Numbered from the stretch's first letter, positions 42,341 to 52,275 are shown. The stretch: DNA of 64,000 bases from an uncultured Rhodopila sp. (GCF_903944925.1 NZ_CAJATU010000110.1:62001-126000); one strand, 5' to 3'. A program made the numbers and translations. The notes: generated from the letters alone by a model not told the origin.

Positions 42341-42532
42341 TTACCGTGTTGCGGCCACGCCCTTCGAATCGCCGCACTGGCAATTCGTTCCGGTCTGCGC
42401 GTAGGCTTGGTCGATCGGGCAGGTCACCTGCGGCGTGATGCACACGGTCACCGGTCCGCGGTTGCACGACCCAAGCCCGAGCAACGGCAGCAACACGAAC
42501 GCGGCACGCCAGTGTCTTGATGGTCGATCCAT
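42341..42532 (-). CDS. Small putative lipoprotein
   Basis: This 63-residue protein has a lipobox (LLPLLGLGSC) after a basic start, followed by a Cys-rich mature part (VCITPQVTCPIDQ, TNCQCGDSKG) that could hold two disulfides. GGGAG lies 7 bp before ATG 42532. Function unknown. Confidence 0.65.
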   Translation of the reverse strand: MDRPSRHWRAAFVLLPLLGLGSCNRGPVTVCITPQVTCPIDQAYAQTGTNCQCGDSKGVAATR

Positions 42533-42712
42533 TGCGCCACTCCCGGCTTTTGCGCGTCGGATGAGCGGCCCGTCCGCGCATTCCGAAGCAAGCCTGGCCG
42601 GTATCCTTGGCCGTGGCAACGAGGCTGCCCTGGGGGAGGCTGCCCGGGGGAGGCTGCCCGGGGATCGCAGCCGCATCCCCGTGGTCGAGATGCGGCGCGA
42701 GGTCCAGCCGGC

Positions 42713-43111
42713 TTAATTCAGCGCGGTCTTCTGGAGGGCCTCGATCTGCTTCTTCACCGGCTCGAACGCTGCGGTGAAGACGGCCACCGTAAGCTGGGTG
42801 ATGGCCTGGATATCGTGGACTGCTCCCTCGACGCCGTCCTTGACCAGTTTCTGTTGCAATTCCAGAAACTCCGCCGGATTTTTTACCCCGGACAGCGAGT
42901 GGATCGCAGCGGTCAGGTTGCGGGCATTGCGCGCCGCCAACTCCTGATAGGCCTTGGCCAGGTCCGCGGAAGCGGCGGTGTAGGCGGCGGTGCTATTCGT
43001 CAGAGCCTCGGCACCGCCCTTCACAATCGCCGCCGCCTCATGTCCTGTCTTTGTCAACAGATCGGCTTTCGAATTGCCGGCCTGTTCAGTACTCGGATTC
43101 GCCATGGACAA
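42713..43111 (-). CDS. Phasin family protein
   Basis: This 132-residue protein is helical and Ala/Gln-rich with phasin features: AYQELAARNARNLTAAIHSL, then VKNPAEFLELQQKLVKDGVE and AVFTAAFEPVKKQIEAL. Phasins coat polyhydroxyalkanoate granules and control their size. No PHA synthase is in this window. The gene stands alone with its own upstream region. Confidence 0.88.
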   Translation of the reverse strand: MSMANPSTEQAGNSKADLLTKTGHEAAAIVKGGAEALTNSTAAYTAASADLAKAYQELAARNARNLTAAIHSLSGVKNPAEFLELQQKLVKDGVEGAVHDIQAITQLTVAVFTAAFEPVKKQIEALQKTALN

Positions 43112-43423
43112 TACTCCTTGAGGTTTGTTGCTCGTTCACGTGCTACGGAACACCGCAACCCGCGGCCGCGGTCCGGTCACCGGCTGCACCCCTGTGACTT
43201 CTGCGATCTAGTTCTTGAGCACCTGCCGGAGGAGGGACGGAATCTACTCAGACCGGCCGATTTCATCTGCGTAGGTAGTACACGACTCTTCCCCCCGGAT
43301 CACCCCTGCGCCTATAGTCGCGTGAGTTCCAAAGCAGAGCGGCGCATGATTATTATCAAACCTTGAGTAAACACTCTTTACCAACGAGTTCGATACTTGT
43401 CAAACCGGCCCATCACGGAGTCC
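43112..43423. other. Phasin upstream region
   Basis: This ~310-bp gene-free stretch upstream of the phasin is locally AT-rich near 43340-43400. It should hold the phasin promoter; I see no clear operator or RNA gene. Confidence 0.4.
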
Positions 43424-43618
43424 ATGGCCATGACCGTATCCCCCAATGTATCCGACCATTCCAGGCTGATTTTCGAACCGTCTGCCGGACTCGGCACGTC
43501 ACCGTCATGGTCCGCGGCGGAACGAGACGACGCCAATGACTATGCGGCCTATTGGCGGGCCCGGTCGGGCTTGTTCCCGCGGCATTCCGAACGCGATTGC
43601 CAGCCGGATCACGAATAG
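43424..43618 (+). CDS. Small hypothetical protein, doubtful
   Basis: A 64-residue frame begins with MAMTVSPNVSDHSRLIFEPS and contains DDANDYAAYWRARSGLFPR. CGGAG lies 4-5 bp before the ATG, and the frame ends just before the convergent GT9-like gene. No family is recognised; translation is possible but unproven. Confidence 0.35.
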   Translation: MAMTVSPNVSDHSRLIFEPSAGLGTSPSWSAAERDDANDYAAYWRARSGLFPRHSERDCQPDHE

Positions 43619-43624
43619 CGCCGA

Positions 43625-44776
43625 TCAAGCCCCTTGCCGCGGCAAATCGGTCAGCGCGTTGGCCAGAGACCGAAGCACCGGCGCCCAATCGTTCCGGCGC
43701 GGCTGCCGGAACAGCCGTGTGCGCGGATACCACGGCGTGTCCGCCCGCTGCTCCAGCCAGCGCCAATCCGGCACGAACGGTAACATTACGTACGCGGGCC
43801 GATCGAGCGCGCCGGCCAGATGCACGGGGGATGAATCGACCGAGATTAGCACGTCGGCCACGCTCAGGATCGCCGCCGTATCGTCGAATCCCGCGATCTC
43901 GTCGCTCAACCGCGTCAGCGCCATCCCCTCCGGCGCGGCCGCCGCTGCGGCAGGGCCTTTCTGGACAGTAACGAAACTCACCCCCGGCATCGCCAGCGGC
44001 GCCAGGCTCGCCAAACTGACCGATCGGCTTGCATCATTATAATGCGTCGGCCGCCCCGCCCACGCCAGCGCAACGATGGGCCGGGGCAGGGCGGCAAGCC
44101 GTTGCCGCCACCGCTCAATCCGCTGCGGATCGGCAACAAGATACGGAGGCGCCAGTCCGGGCAGATCGGACAGCCGAAGACCCAGCGCCATCGGCAGGCT
44201 CATGAGTTCGCAATGCATCTGAAACGGCGGCGGCAGGTCGCCATTGCCAATCGTTTCGTCCGCGCCGAGATCGCTGCGCCGCGCCAGATCCAAGGTCTCT
44301 TGATTGACCTGCAACACCACCCGCGCGCCGCTGCGTTGCTTCGCCAGCTTCACCAGCCGCAGGAACTGGAATGTGTCGCCATAGCCCTGCTCGTCATGGA
44401 TCAGCAGGGTCTTGCCCTCGATCCGCCCGCCCTCCCAGCGCGGCATTTGCACCTTGCGCTCGATCCGCGCTGTGTGGTCCAGGCTGTAGCGATATCTGTA
44501 GTTACGCCAGCCGGCGTCGAAATCGCCCAGCAGAAGCTGGATTTCCGACAGGTCGAAGCGCGCCGCCAGATTGCCGGGGTTCGAGTCCGCAATCATCCGC
44601 TGTATCGGCAGCGCCTCCCGCGGGCGCCCGAGCAGCCGCAGCGCCTTCACCAGCAGGCTCCACAGCACGATCGGCCCGGTGCCCGACGCCAGCATCGGCT
44701 GCAGCCGCGCAACCGCGTCCTCGTATTGCCCGGACAGGATCAGAGCGTGGATCTCGCGCTCCGGCCCGCCGCTCAT
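43625..44776 (-). CDS. TPR protein with GT9/heptosyltransferase-like glycosyltransferase domain
   Basis: This 383-residue protein has an N-terminal TPR region (~1-110, YEDAVARLQPMLASG, GRPREALPIQRM) and a GT-B-type C-terminal half. Visible are KTLLIHDEQGYGDTFQFLRL, PIVALAWAGRPTHYND and a nucleotide-sugar-site pattern in LISVDSSPVHLAGAL. This layout occurs in protein or glycan glycosyltransferases. It overlaps the sulfotransferase by 4 bp and lies downstream, on the same strand, of three giant surface-protein genes. Glycosylation of those proteins is plausible inference. Confidence 0.75.
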   Translation of the reverse strand: MSGGPEREIHALILSGQYEDAVARLQPMLASGTGPIVLWSLLVKALRLLGRPREALPIQRMIADSNPGNLAARFDLSEIQLLLGDFDAGWRNYRYRYSLDHTARIERKVQMPRWEGGRIEGKTLLIHDEQGYGDTFQFLRLVKLAKQRSGARVVLQVNQETLDLARRSDLGADETIGNGDLPPPFQMHCELMSLPMALGLRLSDLPGLAPPYLVADPQRIERWRQRLAALPRPIVALAWAGRPTHYNDASRSVSLASLAPLAMPGVSFVTVQKGPAAAAAAPEGMALTRLSDEIAGFDDTAAILSVADVLISVDSSPVHLAGALDRPAYVMLPFVPDWRWLEQRADTPWYPRTRLFRQPRRNDWAPVLRSLANALTDLPRQGA

Positions 44777-46854
44777 GCGGCGGTAATGCCCAGCGCGGCC
44801 AGCAGCGGCTGCAACTGCGCCGCATGCGCCCGCCAGCGCCCGGAGGACGTGCGGTATATCGGCTGGCGCACCTGGTTGACGCTGGCGGTCAGCACCGGCC
44901 GCTCGGTGCGGTGGAATTCCAGGCAGGCGCTGTCCCAGGGCAGGCCGAGGAAGTCGATCATGCGGCGGGATTCGGCTTCCACATCATCCACGACCGCCTC
45001 GTAATCCACCTCCAGGAAGTGCGATTCCGGCAGCACCGAACGCCAATGCGCCATCAGTTTCTGATACCCGGCATGGAACTGCCCGAGTTCGGTCTGGTCG
45101 TAGCTGAATGCCTGTTCGGCGGCGAACAGCTTGCTGTAGCAGGACAGGCAGGTATCCACCGGATCGCGCCGCGTATGGATGATGCGCGCGTTCGGCAGGA
45201 TCAGCCGGATCAGCCCGGCATACAGGAAGTTCGACGGCATCTTGTCCACCACGTGCCGTCGCCCCTGCGCCAACGGCGCGATGCGGGCCAGATACGCGTC
45301 CCCCATTGCCGCCAGTTGCTGCGGTGTCAGCCCCGGCACGGCCTGCGGGAAGGCGCCCAGACCGTCGACGATCCGCTGCATATACCGCAACTCCCCGGCG
45401 CCATGCACCGCCGGATGCGAGGCCAGGATCTGCTCGACCAGCGTGGTGCCGGAACGCGGCATGCCGAGCACGAACACCGGCATCGCCGACGCCGCACCCG
45501 CGCCGCCCTTGGCCTGCAGCAGGTCCGCCGCGAACATCTCGGCGATGCTGGCCAGCCACTGCCCGGTCGCGGCGGAATCGTAACTGAATGTCGGCCGCTT
45601 CATCGCGTTGCCGGTATCGAAATGATGGAACGCCCGCGCCGAATCGCCGAGGTCGAGATACGCTTTGCCCAGCGCGAAATGCAGCAGCATCCGGTCGGTG
45701 TGCGACTGCGACCCGCCCGGCGCCAGCATCGCCTCCATCCGCGCGACCGCCGCATCGCCCGGCTTGAACCGCCGCAGATCGGCCTGGTTGAACCACGCCG
45801 TCGCGGATGACGGGAACGCCGCGGTCGTCTCATCGAATGCCGCCTGTGCCTGCTCCTTGCGGCCGAGTTCCATGTGCAGCACGGCGCGGCTGACCATCGC
45901 CTTCTCCTGCGCCGTGCCGGGCAGGGTGGCGGCTTTCTCGAAGGCCGCCAGCGCCTCCGGATGCTGCCCGTTGGCCTGTAGCACCTGGCCGAGCGCATGG
46001 TGCGCCTCCGGGTTCTCCGGCGCCGCCGCCACGGCACGCCGGCCGGCTTCGACCGCGCGGGGGAGTTCGTCGAGCTGCTTGAGGGTCAGCGCCAGCGCGG
46101 CCAGGCCACCGCCATGCGCCGGGGCGAATCCCAGCAGCGCCTCCAGCCAGCGCAGCGCGTCCTGGTGGCGTTGCCGCGCCGTCTCCACCCCGGCGTAGTT
46201 CAGGTAGGCATCGGCCAGCCGGGGATTGATCTCGATGGCGCGGCGGGCGTAGTCCGCCGCCTTGTCGTACTCCGCCCGGTCGGTCATCAGGTTGGATAGG
46301 TTGCTGTAGGCTTCCGCGTAGTTCGGGGTCAGCTCCAGCGCGCGCAGCCAGTGGCGTTCAGCCTGGTCGAGCAGGCCGAGATGCTTGCAGGTGTTGGCCA
46401 GGTTGTTGTGCGCCATGCCGTTGTCGGGATCCAGTTCCAGCACGCGCTGGAGGCATTGGCGGCTTTCCTCGAACTTGCCTTGCTCCTGCACCAGGATGCC
46501 GAGGTTGTTCCAGGCGCCGGCCTGGCGCGGGTCCATTGCCACGGCGCGGCGGGCGGCCTGCTCGCCTTCCGCCAGCAGGCCGCGCTGGCGGCACATCTCG
46601 GCGAGGTTGCTGGAATAGACGGCCGGCGCCCGCGGCGCCTGGCAGGCGACGCGCAGATGCGCGATGGCGAGGTCGAGGTTGCCGTAGGCATGCGCCATCA
46701 GCCCGAGCAGATGCATCGCATCCGACTGCCCTGGCCACACCGCCAGCACCTGCTGGCACGCCAGCTCCGCCTGATCGGCCTGTCCCGCGTTCCAGTGCGC
46801 GTTCGCCCGCATCAACGTTTGGCCAATGTCGATGGTCGGCTGAGTGGCGCTCAC
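44773..46854 (-). CDS. TPR-repeat sulfotransferase
   Basis: This 693-residue protein has about ten TPRs over residues ~15-400 (such as AEQAARRAVAMDPRQAGAWN). A sulfotransferase domain follows with the PAPS 5'-phosphosulfate loop FVLGMPRSGTTLVEQILASH and the 3'-phosphate motif HTRRDPVDTCLSCY. It should move sulfate from PAPS to a protein or glycan. GTG 46854 is preferred because the longer frame starts within a palindromic repeat. It sits between the giant repeat-protein genes and the GT9-like gene on the same strand. Confidence 0.85.
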   Translation of the reverse strand: MSATQPTIDIGQTLMRANAHWNAGQADQAELACQQVLAVWPGQSDAMHLLGLMAHAYGNLDLAIAHLRVACQAPRAPAVYSSNLAEMCRQRGLLAEGEQAARRAVAMDPRQAGAWNNLGILVQEQGKFEESRQCLQRVLELDPDNGMAHNNLANTCKHLGLLDQAERHWLRALELTPNYAEAYSNLSNLMTDRAEYDKAADYARRAIEINPRLADAYLNYAGVETARQRHQDALRWLEALLGFAPAHGGGLAALALTLKQLDELPRAVEAGRRAVAAAPENPEAHHALGQVLQANGQHPEALAAFEKAATLPGTAQEKAMVSRAVLHMELGRKEQAQAAFDETTAAFPSSATAWFNQADLRRFKPGDAAVARMEAMLAPGGSQSHTDRMLLHFALGKAYLDLGDSARAFHHFDTGNAMKRPTFSYDSAATGQWLASIAEMFAADLLQAKGGAGAASAMPVFVLGMPRSGTTLVEQILASHPAVHGAGELRYMQRIVDGLGAFPQAVPGLTPQQLAAMGDAYLARIAPLAQGRRHVVDKMPSNFLYAGLIRLILPNARIIHTRRDPVDTCLSCYSKLFAAEQAFSYDQTELGQFHAGYQKLMAHWRSVLPESHFLEVDYEAVVDDVEAESRRMIDFLGLPWDSACLEFHRTERPVLTASVNQVRQPIYRTSSGRWRAHAAQLQPLLAALGITAA

Positions 46855-46949
46855 GGTGTTTGGTATCCTGCCCGGTGGTTTCGTGGTGGTTATAATACGG
46901 TCGGGAGACGAGAGCCACTCTTCACAGCGATTTGCCGCTCCCTTTGTGT

Positions 46950-47038
46950 CATGGCCGGATTTAGTCCGGCCATGCAATCCACGACTTTGTCCCGATCAGC
47001 TCCGCAAGTCGTCGATGGCCGGCACAAGGCCGGCCATG
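46950..47038. repeat. REP-doublet downstream of giant protein gene 1
   Basis: Two hairpins, CATGGCCGGA/TCCGGCCATG (46950-46974) and ATGGCCGGC/GCCGGCCAT (ending ~47036), flank an inner inverted repeat ACGACTT/AAGTCGT. The outer arms share the GGCCGG core of the other palindromic elements. The arrangement resembles a REPIN (two inverted REPs around a spacer). Confidence 0.75.
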
Positions 47039-47089
47039 CCACAAAAGGAACGGCCCCTCCGGCCATGCCGCGGGGGAGGGGCAAAACGC

Positions 47090-47119
47090 AGCATGGCCAG
47101 GCTGTGCAGCCCGGCCATG
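47090..47119. repeat. Single REP-like palindrome
   Basis: GCATGGCC and GGCCATGC form an inverted repeat 22 bp past the stop of giant protein gene 1. A GCCCCTCC/GGGAGGGGC hairpin lies just left of it (about 47053-47083). Either could end the long transcript. Confidence 0.65.
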
Positions 47120-47141
47120 CAGATCCGTGTGCGGCGAACCC

Positions 47142-50100
47142 TCAGCCGCGGCGGGCGCGGCGGCGGCGGCGCAACGCCGCCAGCGCGGCGAGTGCCGAAC
47201 CGAACAGGCCGAGCGTCGCCGGCTCCGGCACCGCGCTGACGTCGAGGTTCAGCGAGGTGCTGGTGAAGACTTCGGTGAAGTCCCAGGCGCCGCAGGTCCA
47301 GTTATCCCCGCCGGCCGCTGAACAGCTCGCGCCGTTCAGGCTGAAGCTGCTGAAGTCGCCGGTAGAGGACGCGAAGTTGAAGATGTTGAAGTCTTGTCCC
47401 GCCGCCAGGGTGAAGCCGTTGACCAGGTCGAACGCCAGGCCGCCGGCGAACGTCGCCGCCCCGGTGCTGGTCAGGGAACCATACTCGCCCGTGGTCGCCC
47501 CGGCGGCCTGGATGTCCAATACGCCCGCGCTGGTCTGGATGAAGCTGCCGGTGATCAGGTGGCTGGTGGCGACCTGGAGCACGCCGTTGTTGGTCACCGA
47601 GCCGGCGCCGCCGTTGACGCTGATGTCGTCGTCCAGGTGCGTGTTGCCGCCGGTGAACGTCAGGTTGCCGTCGGCGATGACGATCGTTCCGCCGGTCAGG
47701 GTGCCGAACGTCGTGCCGCTGCCGCCGCTGATCGAAACGTTCTGCCCGGCGATGCTGATGTTCCCGGCGATCGTTCCGCTGTTGCCGATCGGCCCGAACT
47801 GTCCGCCGGTGCTCTTGATGGCGAACTGGGTGCCGGTGATGATGCCGCTGTTGTTGACGCCGCCGATGCTGCCGGCATTGAAGATCCCGGTCCCGGTGCT
47901 GGCAATAACGCCGCTGGTGGTATTGATCAGCGAGCCGATGCTGCCGGCGTTGCCGATGCCAAATGCGCTGCCGATGATCGTGCCGCTGTTGGTCAGCGTG
48001 CCGACTGATCCGAGGTTGGCGATGGTGCCGGACGGGGCACCAACGAGAATGCCGCCGCCACCGCCGTAAATCAGGCCGCTGTTGGTCAGGCTGTCGATCG
48101 AGCCGGCGTTCACCACGGCAAAGTCGCCGCCGAAGATCGTGCCGCTGTTGACCAGGGTCCCGAGCGATGCCCCCGCTGATGCGGTTCCGAAGATGAAGCC
48201 GCCACCGACGTCGACGCCGACAACGCCGCCAAGGATCGTGCCGCTATTGTTCAGAGTGCCGATGGACGCCAGGCCGGCCGTGGTCCCGAAGGCGCCGACT
48301 TCGACTCCGATGAACTCTCCGAGGATCGTGCCCGCATTGGTCAACGAGCCGATGGACGCGGAGCCGGTGATGGAGCCATCGAAGTTGCCGGCGAGAACGC
48401 CGAACAGGCCGAGGATCGTGCCGGTAGCGCTGTTGATGAGGTTGCCAACCGAGCCTGCAACGAGGATGCCGGCCTCGCCGACAATCAGGCCGTTGTTGGT
48501 CAGAGTGCCGATTGATGCGGTTGTGGCGCTGCCGCTGCCCGGGTTGCCAATGACGATGCCGAGGTTGCCGCTGATGGTGCCGGTTGTATCGTTGGTCAGG
48601 CTGTCGATCGAGCCGGCGTTGAGAATGCCGATGCCGTAGTATCCGTTCGTGCCGTCGCCGCCGATGGTGCCGCTGTTGTACAGCGTGCCGATGCTACCGC
48701 TGGACTGATTATACAGGGCAATGATCGAGCCGTTGGCGAGGGTCGTGCCGGTGGTGATGATGGCGCCGTTATTGGTCAGCGTGCCGATGGAGCCGGCGTT
48801 GGAAATCCCGGTATACAGGCCGGCGATCGTGCCGCGGTTGTTGATCCCGCTGATCGATCCGGTGTTGGCGATACCCACCGTCCCCGTGCCGATCAGGCCA
48901 CGGTTGTAGATGCCATTGATGCCGCCGGTGATCGCGCCGCTGTTGGTCAGCGCGCCGATGGTGGCGCCGGTGCTATTATAGACACCGGTGTAAGAGCCGC
49001 TGAGCGTGCCGCTGTTGGTAAGGGCGCCGATGCTGCCCTCGTTTTCGATCGCCGACGAACCGCTGATCACTCCGCCTGCAGCATTGACGACGCTGCCGAT
49101 CGAGCCGTTGTTCAGGAAGCCGGCGAAGCCGCCGTAGATCGAGCCGCTGTTCGTCAGCGTGCCCATGGAGGCGCCGAAACCGTTATACACCGCGGTAACG
49201 GCGCCGTAGATCGACCCGTTGTTGGTCAGCGCGCCGATGCTGCCGTAGTTGTAGACGCCGCCGCTGCTCGCGCCGTTGATCAATCCGCCCGCCGCATTGG
49301 TGATGCTGCCGATGCTGCCGTCGTTCCAGATGCCGACCGCGCCGGAGATCGTGCCAGTGTTGCCGATGGAGCCGATGACGCCGGTGGACAGGTTATAAAC
49401 GGCGGCGATCGTGGCGGAGTTGGAGTGGGCCGGGCTGGCGGAGATCAGGCCGGAATTGCTCACCGCATCGATGCTGCCGGAGTTCCATAGTCCGGCGTTC
49501 ACGCCGGTGATCGAGCCGCTGTTGGTCAGCGCGCCCAGGGAGCCGGTATTGCTGAAGGCGGTGGAAACGCCGCTGATCACGCCGCCGGCCGCATTGGTCA
49601 CGCTGCCGACCGAGCCGTCGCTCCAGAAACCCCACTTGCCGGAGATCGTGCCGGTGTTGGTGAGCGTGCCGATGGTGCTGGAATAGCCCTGGTTATACAC
49701 GCCGACTTGGCTGCCGGAGGAGATCGTGCCGTTGTTGGTCAACGCACCCAGGCTGCCGGTGTTGCCGAAAGCGGTCGCGGAGCCGCTGATCACTCCACCG
49801 GCCGCGTTGGTCACGCTGCCGACTGTGCCGTTGCTCCAGAAACCGTATTGGCCGCCGATCGTGCCGCTGTTGGTCAGCGTGCCGATGCTGGAAGCGTTGT
49901 CGTCGTTCCATAGTGCGACGAAGCTGCCGGTGATCGTGCCGGTGTTGCTTATGCTGCCGATGGCGCCATCGTTCCGGATGCCATTATACCCGGAAATCGC
50001 GCCGGTGTTGCTCAGCGCGCCGATTGTGCCGGAACCCCGATTCGCGATGCCGGTGTAGCTGCCGGAAATTGTGCCGCTATTGCTGAGCGAGCCGATGCCG

Positions 50101-52070
50101 CCCTCGTTGGCCACGCCGTCGACGCCGCTGATCGTTCCGCTCGCGGCGTTAATCAGGCTGCCGATGCTGCCTGCGTTATAAACCGCCGTGTAGCCATTGA
50201 TCGTGCCGCTGTTGGTCAACGTGCCGATATTGCCCGAACTGGTGTTCCGGACGGCGACGCTCGAACCATAGATGAAGCCTGCGTTGTCAAGCGTGTCGAT
50301 GGTTCCGCTGTTGCCCACGGCGGCGTAGACGCCGGCGATCGATCCGGTGGCGGCGTTGCTCAGGCTGCCGATGGAGCCGTCGTTCCAGATCGCGTTATAG
50401 CCGCTGCTCGAGCCGCTGTTGTTCAGCGTGACGATAAGTCCGGTGCTTTGATTCCACACGGGGGTAATCGAGCCGCTGTTGCTGAGCAGGCCGATGCTGC
50501 CGGCGTTGACCACGGCGTTGGGGCCGGTGATCGTTCCGCTGTTCGTCAGCGCGCCGATGCTGCCGCCCGCGGCGTTCCACACGCCGATGCTGGTGGCGGA
50601 GATCGTGCCGCTGTTGTTGATCCCGCCGATCGATCCGGCGTTGTCGATGCCCTTGGTCCCTGTGCCGATCAGGCCGGTATTGTCGATGCCGCCGATGGAG
50701 CCGGTGTTCTGTATCCCGGCGCTTGAACCCAGGATCGCGCCGTTGTTGGTCAGCGAGCCGATGACGCCGCCATTGTATATCCCCGCCGAGTTCGTGCCGG
50801 TAATCGTGCCGCTGTTGGTCAGCGCGCCGATGGTTCCGATAACGGCGGCGCTGGAGCTGGTGCCGGCGGTGGCGACGACGGAAATGCCGTTCTTGCCGCC
50901 GGAAATAAGGCCGCTGTTGGTCAACGAGCCGATGACGCCGGCGACCTTTATGCCCGCCGTGGCCGCCCCGGTAATCGTGCCGCTGTTGGTCAGCACGCCG
51001 ATGCTTCCGGTAGTGGCGGCGCTGGAGCTGGTGCCAGCGCTGGCGTCGACAAAAATGCCGTTCTGGCCGCCGGAAATGAGGCCGCTGTTGCTCAACGAGC
51101 CGATGACGCCGGAGACGTGTACGCCCGCCGCATAGTTCCCCCCGGTAATCGTTCCGCTGTTGGTTAGCGTGCCGATGGTTCCGATGACGAGGCTCGAACT
51201 GCTGGAGCTGATGCCGACATTGATGCCGTCCTGGTTGCCGGAGATCAGGCCGCTGTTGTTCAACGAGCCGATGACGCCGGCGGTATAGATGCCCGCCGTT
51301 GCCGCTCCGGAGATCGTGCCGATGTTGGTCAGCGCGCCGATGGTTCCGACAAACAGGCCGCTGGAGTTGGAGCCGACGCCGAGTGCAATACCGGCGCCGC
51401 CTCCGGCGATCACGCCGCTATTGTGCAACGAGCCGATGACGCCATAGCTGGATATTCCCGCCCAGCTTGCCCCGGAGATCGTGCCGGTGTTGGTCAGCTT
51501 GCCAATTGATCCGGCCTTGAAAGCGCTGCTGCTGCTGTAGTCAAGCTTGATCCCGAACCTCCCGCCGGTGATCATGCCGCCGTTGCTCAACGAGCCGATG
51601 ACGCCGACATTGGCAATGCCGGTGGCGTTTGCTCCGGAGATCGAGCCGGTGTTGGTCAGGAGATTGATGCCGCCCCAGTTCAACACCGCGGTGTTGCCGC
51701 CGGAGATCGAACCGGTGTTGGTCAGCAGGTTGATGCCGCCCTCGCCGTAGATGCCGGTAACACTACCGCTGATCTGGCCCTGGTTGGCGATGGTGCCGAC
51801 GGTCCCGGAGGCATTCACGCCCGTGCCTGCGCCGCTGATCGCTCCGCTGAGGGTAACGGTCAGCGACCCGCTGCTGACGTTGATCGGCCCGGTAACCGAG
51901 GTGCTGATGTCCGCCAGGGCGGGGCGCGGCAGCATCGCGCCGGCCAGTGCGAGCAGGGAGACGCCGCCGAGCAGGGCGGCGCGGGTGGTGGCCGCCCGGC
52001 CTGGTGCAGCGACGCGGGTGGCGGGGGACCCGAGGGGCGAATTCGCGTTTTGCGAGCCGATGCCGGACAT
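47142..52070 (-). CDS. Giant PEP-CTERM repeat protein 1 (predicted beta-helix surface protein)
   Basis: This 1642-residue protein starts with an extended signal peptide (MSGIGSQNANSPL..., then RAALLGGVSLLALAGAMLPR). About 1350 residues of short repeats (18-24 each) follow, built on GSIGxLxNSGTIxG, rich in Gly, Asn, Ser and Thr. This is typical of a right-handed beta-helix. A ~150-residue module with a Cys pair (GASCSAAGGDNWTCG) leads to the sorting tail VPEPATLGLFG, a hydrophobic run and RRRRRARRG. That tail is the PEP-CTERM signal processed by exosortase, so the XrtA encoded at 11.1 kb is the likely enzyme. AAGG lies about 7-8 bp before the ATG. Adhesive or matrix function is inference. Confidence 0.9.
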   Translation of the reverse strand: MSGIGSQNANSPLGSPATRVAAPGRAATTRAALLGGVSLLALAGAMLPRPALADISTSVTGPINVSSGSLTVTLSGAISGAGTGVNASGTVGTIANQGQISGSVTGIYGEGGINLLTNTGSISGGNTAVLNWGGINLLTNTGSISGANATGIANVGVIGSLSNGGMITGGRFGIKLDYSSSSAFKAGSIGKLTNTGTISGASWAGISSYGVIGSLHNSGVIAGGGAGIALGVGSNSSGLFVGTIGALTNIGTISGAATAGIYTAGVIGSLNNSGLISGNQDGINVGISSSSSSLVIGTIGTLTNSGTITGGNYAAGVHVSGVIGSLSNSGLISGGQNGIFVDASAGTSSSAATTGSIGVLTNSGTITGAATAGIKVAGVIGSLTNSGLISGGKNGISVVATAGTSSSAAVIGTIGALTNSGTITGTNSAGIYNGGVIGSLTNNGAILGSSAGIQNTGSIGGIDNTGLIGTGTKGIDNAGSIGGINNSGTISATSIGVWNAAGGSIGALTNSGTITGPNAVVNAGSIGLLSNSGSITPVWNQSTGLIVTLNNSGSSSGYNAIWNDGSIGSLSNAATGSIAGVYAAVGNSGTIDTLDNAGFIYGSSVAVRNTSSGNIGTLTNSGTINGYTAVYNAGSIGSLINAASGTISGVDGVANEGGIGSLSNSGTISGSYTGIANRGSGTIGALSNTGAISGYNGIRNDGAIGSISNTGTITGSFVALWNDDNASSIGTLTNSGTIGGQYGFWSNGTVGSVTNAAGGVISGSATAFGNTGSLGALTNNGTISSGSQVGVYNQGYSSTIGTLTNTGTISGKWGFWSDGSVGSVTNAAGGVISGVSTAFSNTGSLGALTNSGSITGVNAGLWNSGSIDAVSNSGLISASPAHSNSATIAAVYNLSTGVIGSIGNTGTISGAVGIWNDGSIGSITNAAGGLINGASSGGVYNYGSIGALTNNGSIYGAVTAVYNGFGASMGTLTNSGSIYGGFAGFLNNGSIGSVVNAAGGVISGSSAIENEGSIGALTNSGTLSGSYTGVYNSTGATIGALTNSGAITGGINGIYNRGLIGTGTVGIANTGSISGINNRGTIAGLYTGISNAGSIGTLTNNGAIITTGTTLANGSIIALYNQSSGSIGTLYNSGTIGGDGTNGYYGIGILNAGSIDSLTNDTTGTISGNLGIVIGNPGSGSATTASIGTLTNNGLIVGEAGILVAGSVGNLINSATGTILGLFGVLAGNFDGSITGSASIGSLTNAGTILGEFIGVEVGAFGTTAGLASIGTLNNSGTILGGVVGVDVGGGFIFGTASAGASLGTLVNSGTIFGGDFAVVNAGSIDSLTNSGLIYGGGGGILVGAPSGTIANLGSVGTLTNSGTIIGSAFGIGNAGSIGSLINTTSGVIASTGTGIFNAGSIGGVNNSGIITGTQFAIKSTGGQFGPIGNSGTIAGNISIAGQNVSISGGSGTTFGTLTGGTIVIADGNLTFTGGNTHLDDDISVNGGAGSVTNNGVLQVATSHLITGSFIQTSAGVLDIQAAGATTGEYGSLTSTGAATFAGGLAFDLVNGFTLAAGQDFNIFNFASSTGDFSSFSLNGASCSAAGGDNWTCGAWDFTEVFTSTSLNLDVSAVPEPATLGLFGSALAALAALRRRRRARRG

Positions 52071-52225
52071 GTTTCTGCCTTAATGAAACTAGTCCGCTCT
52101 TGATACGTGTTTTTGGGTAGCAATCAAGCCCGGAACATACCGATATCAGAAAAAGTTTGTGTACGTGATATGTTTCCTGCGTGCGGCGCGGCCATGACGG
52201 CGATGACACACACCCCCAAAAGCAA

Positions 52226-52252
52226 CATGGCCGGGCTTGCGGCCCGGCCATG
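52226..52252. repeat. REP-like palindrome between giant protein genes 1 and 2
   Basis: CATGGCCGGGC/GCCCGGCCATG form a perfect 11-bp stem around TTGCG. It lies 23 bp past the gene 2 stop and ~155 bp before the gene 1 start, so it may protect or end the gene 2 transcript. Confidence 0.75.
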
Positions 52253-52275
52253 CAACGGTGGTTGGTTACGAAACC

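Noticed and set aside
46855-46977. Longer N-terminus of the TPR-sulfotransferase up to 46977
   Set aside because: The extra residues derive from a REP-like palindrome and have no ribosome site.
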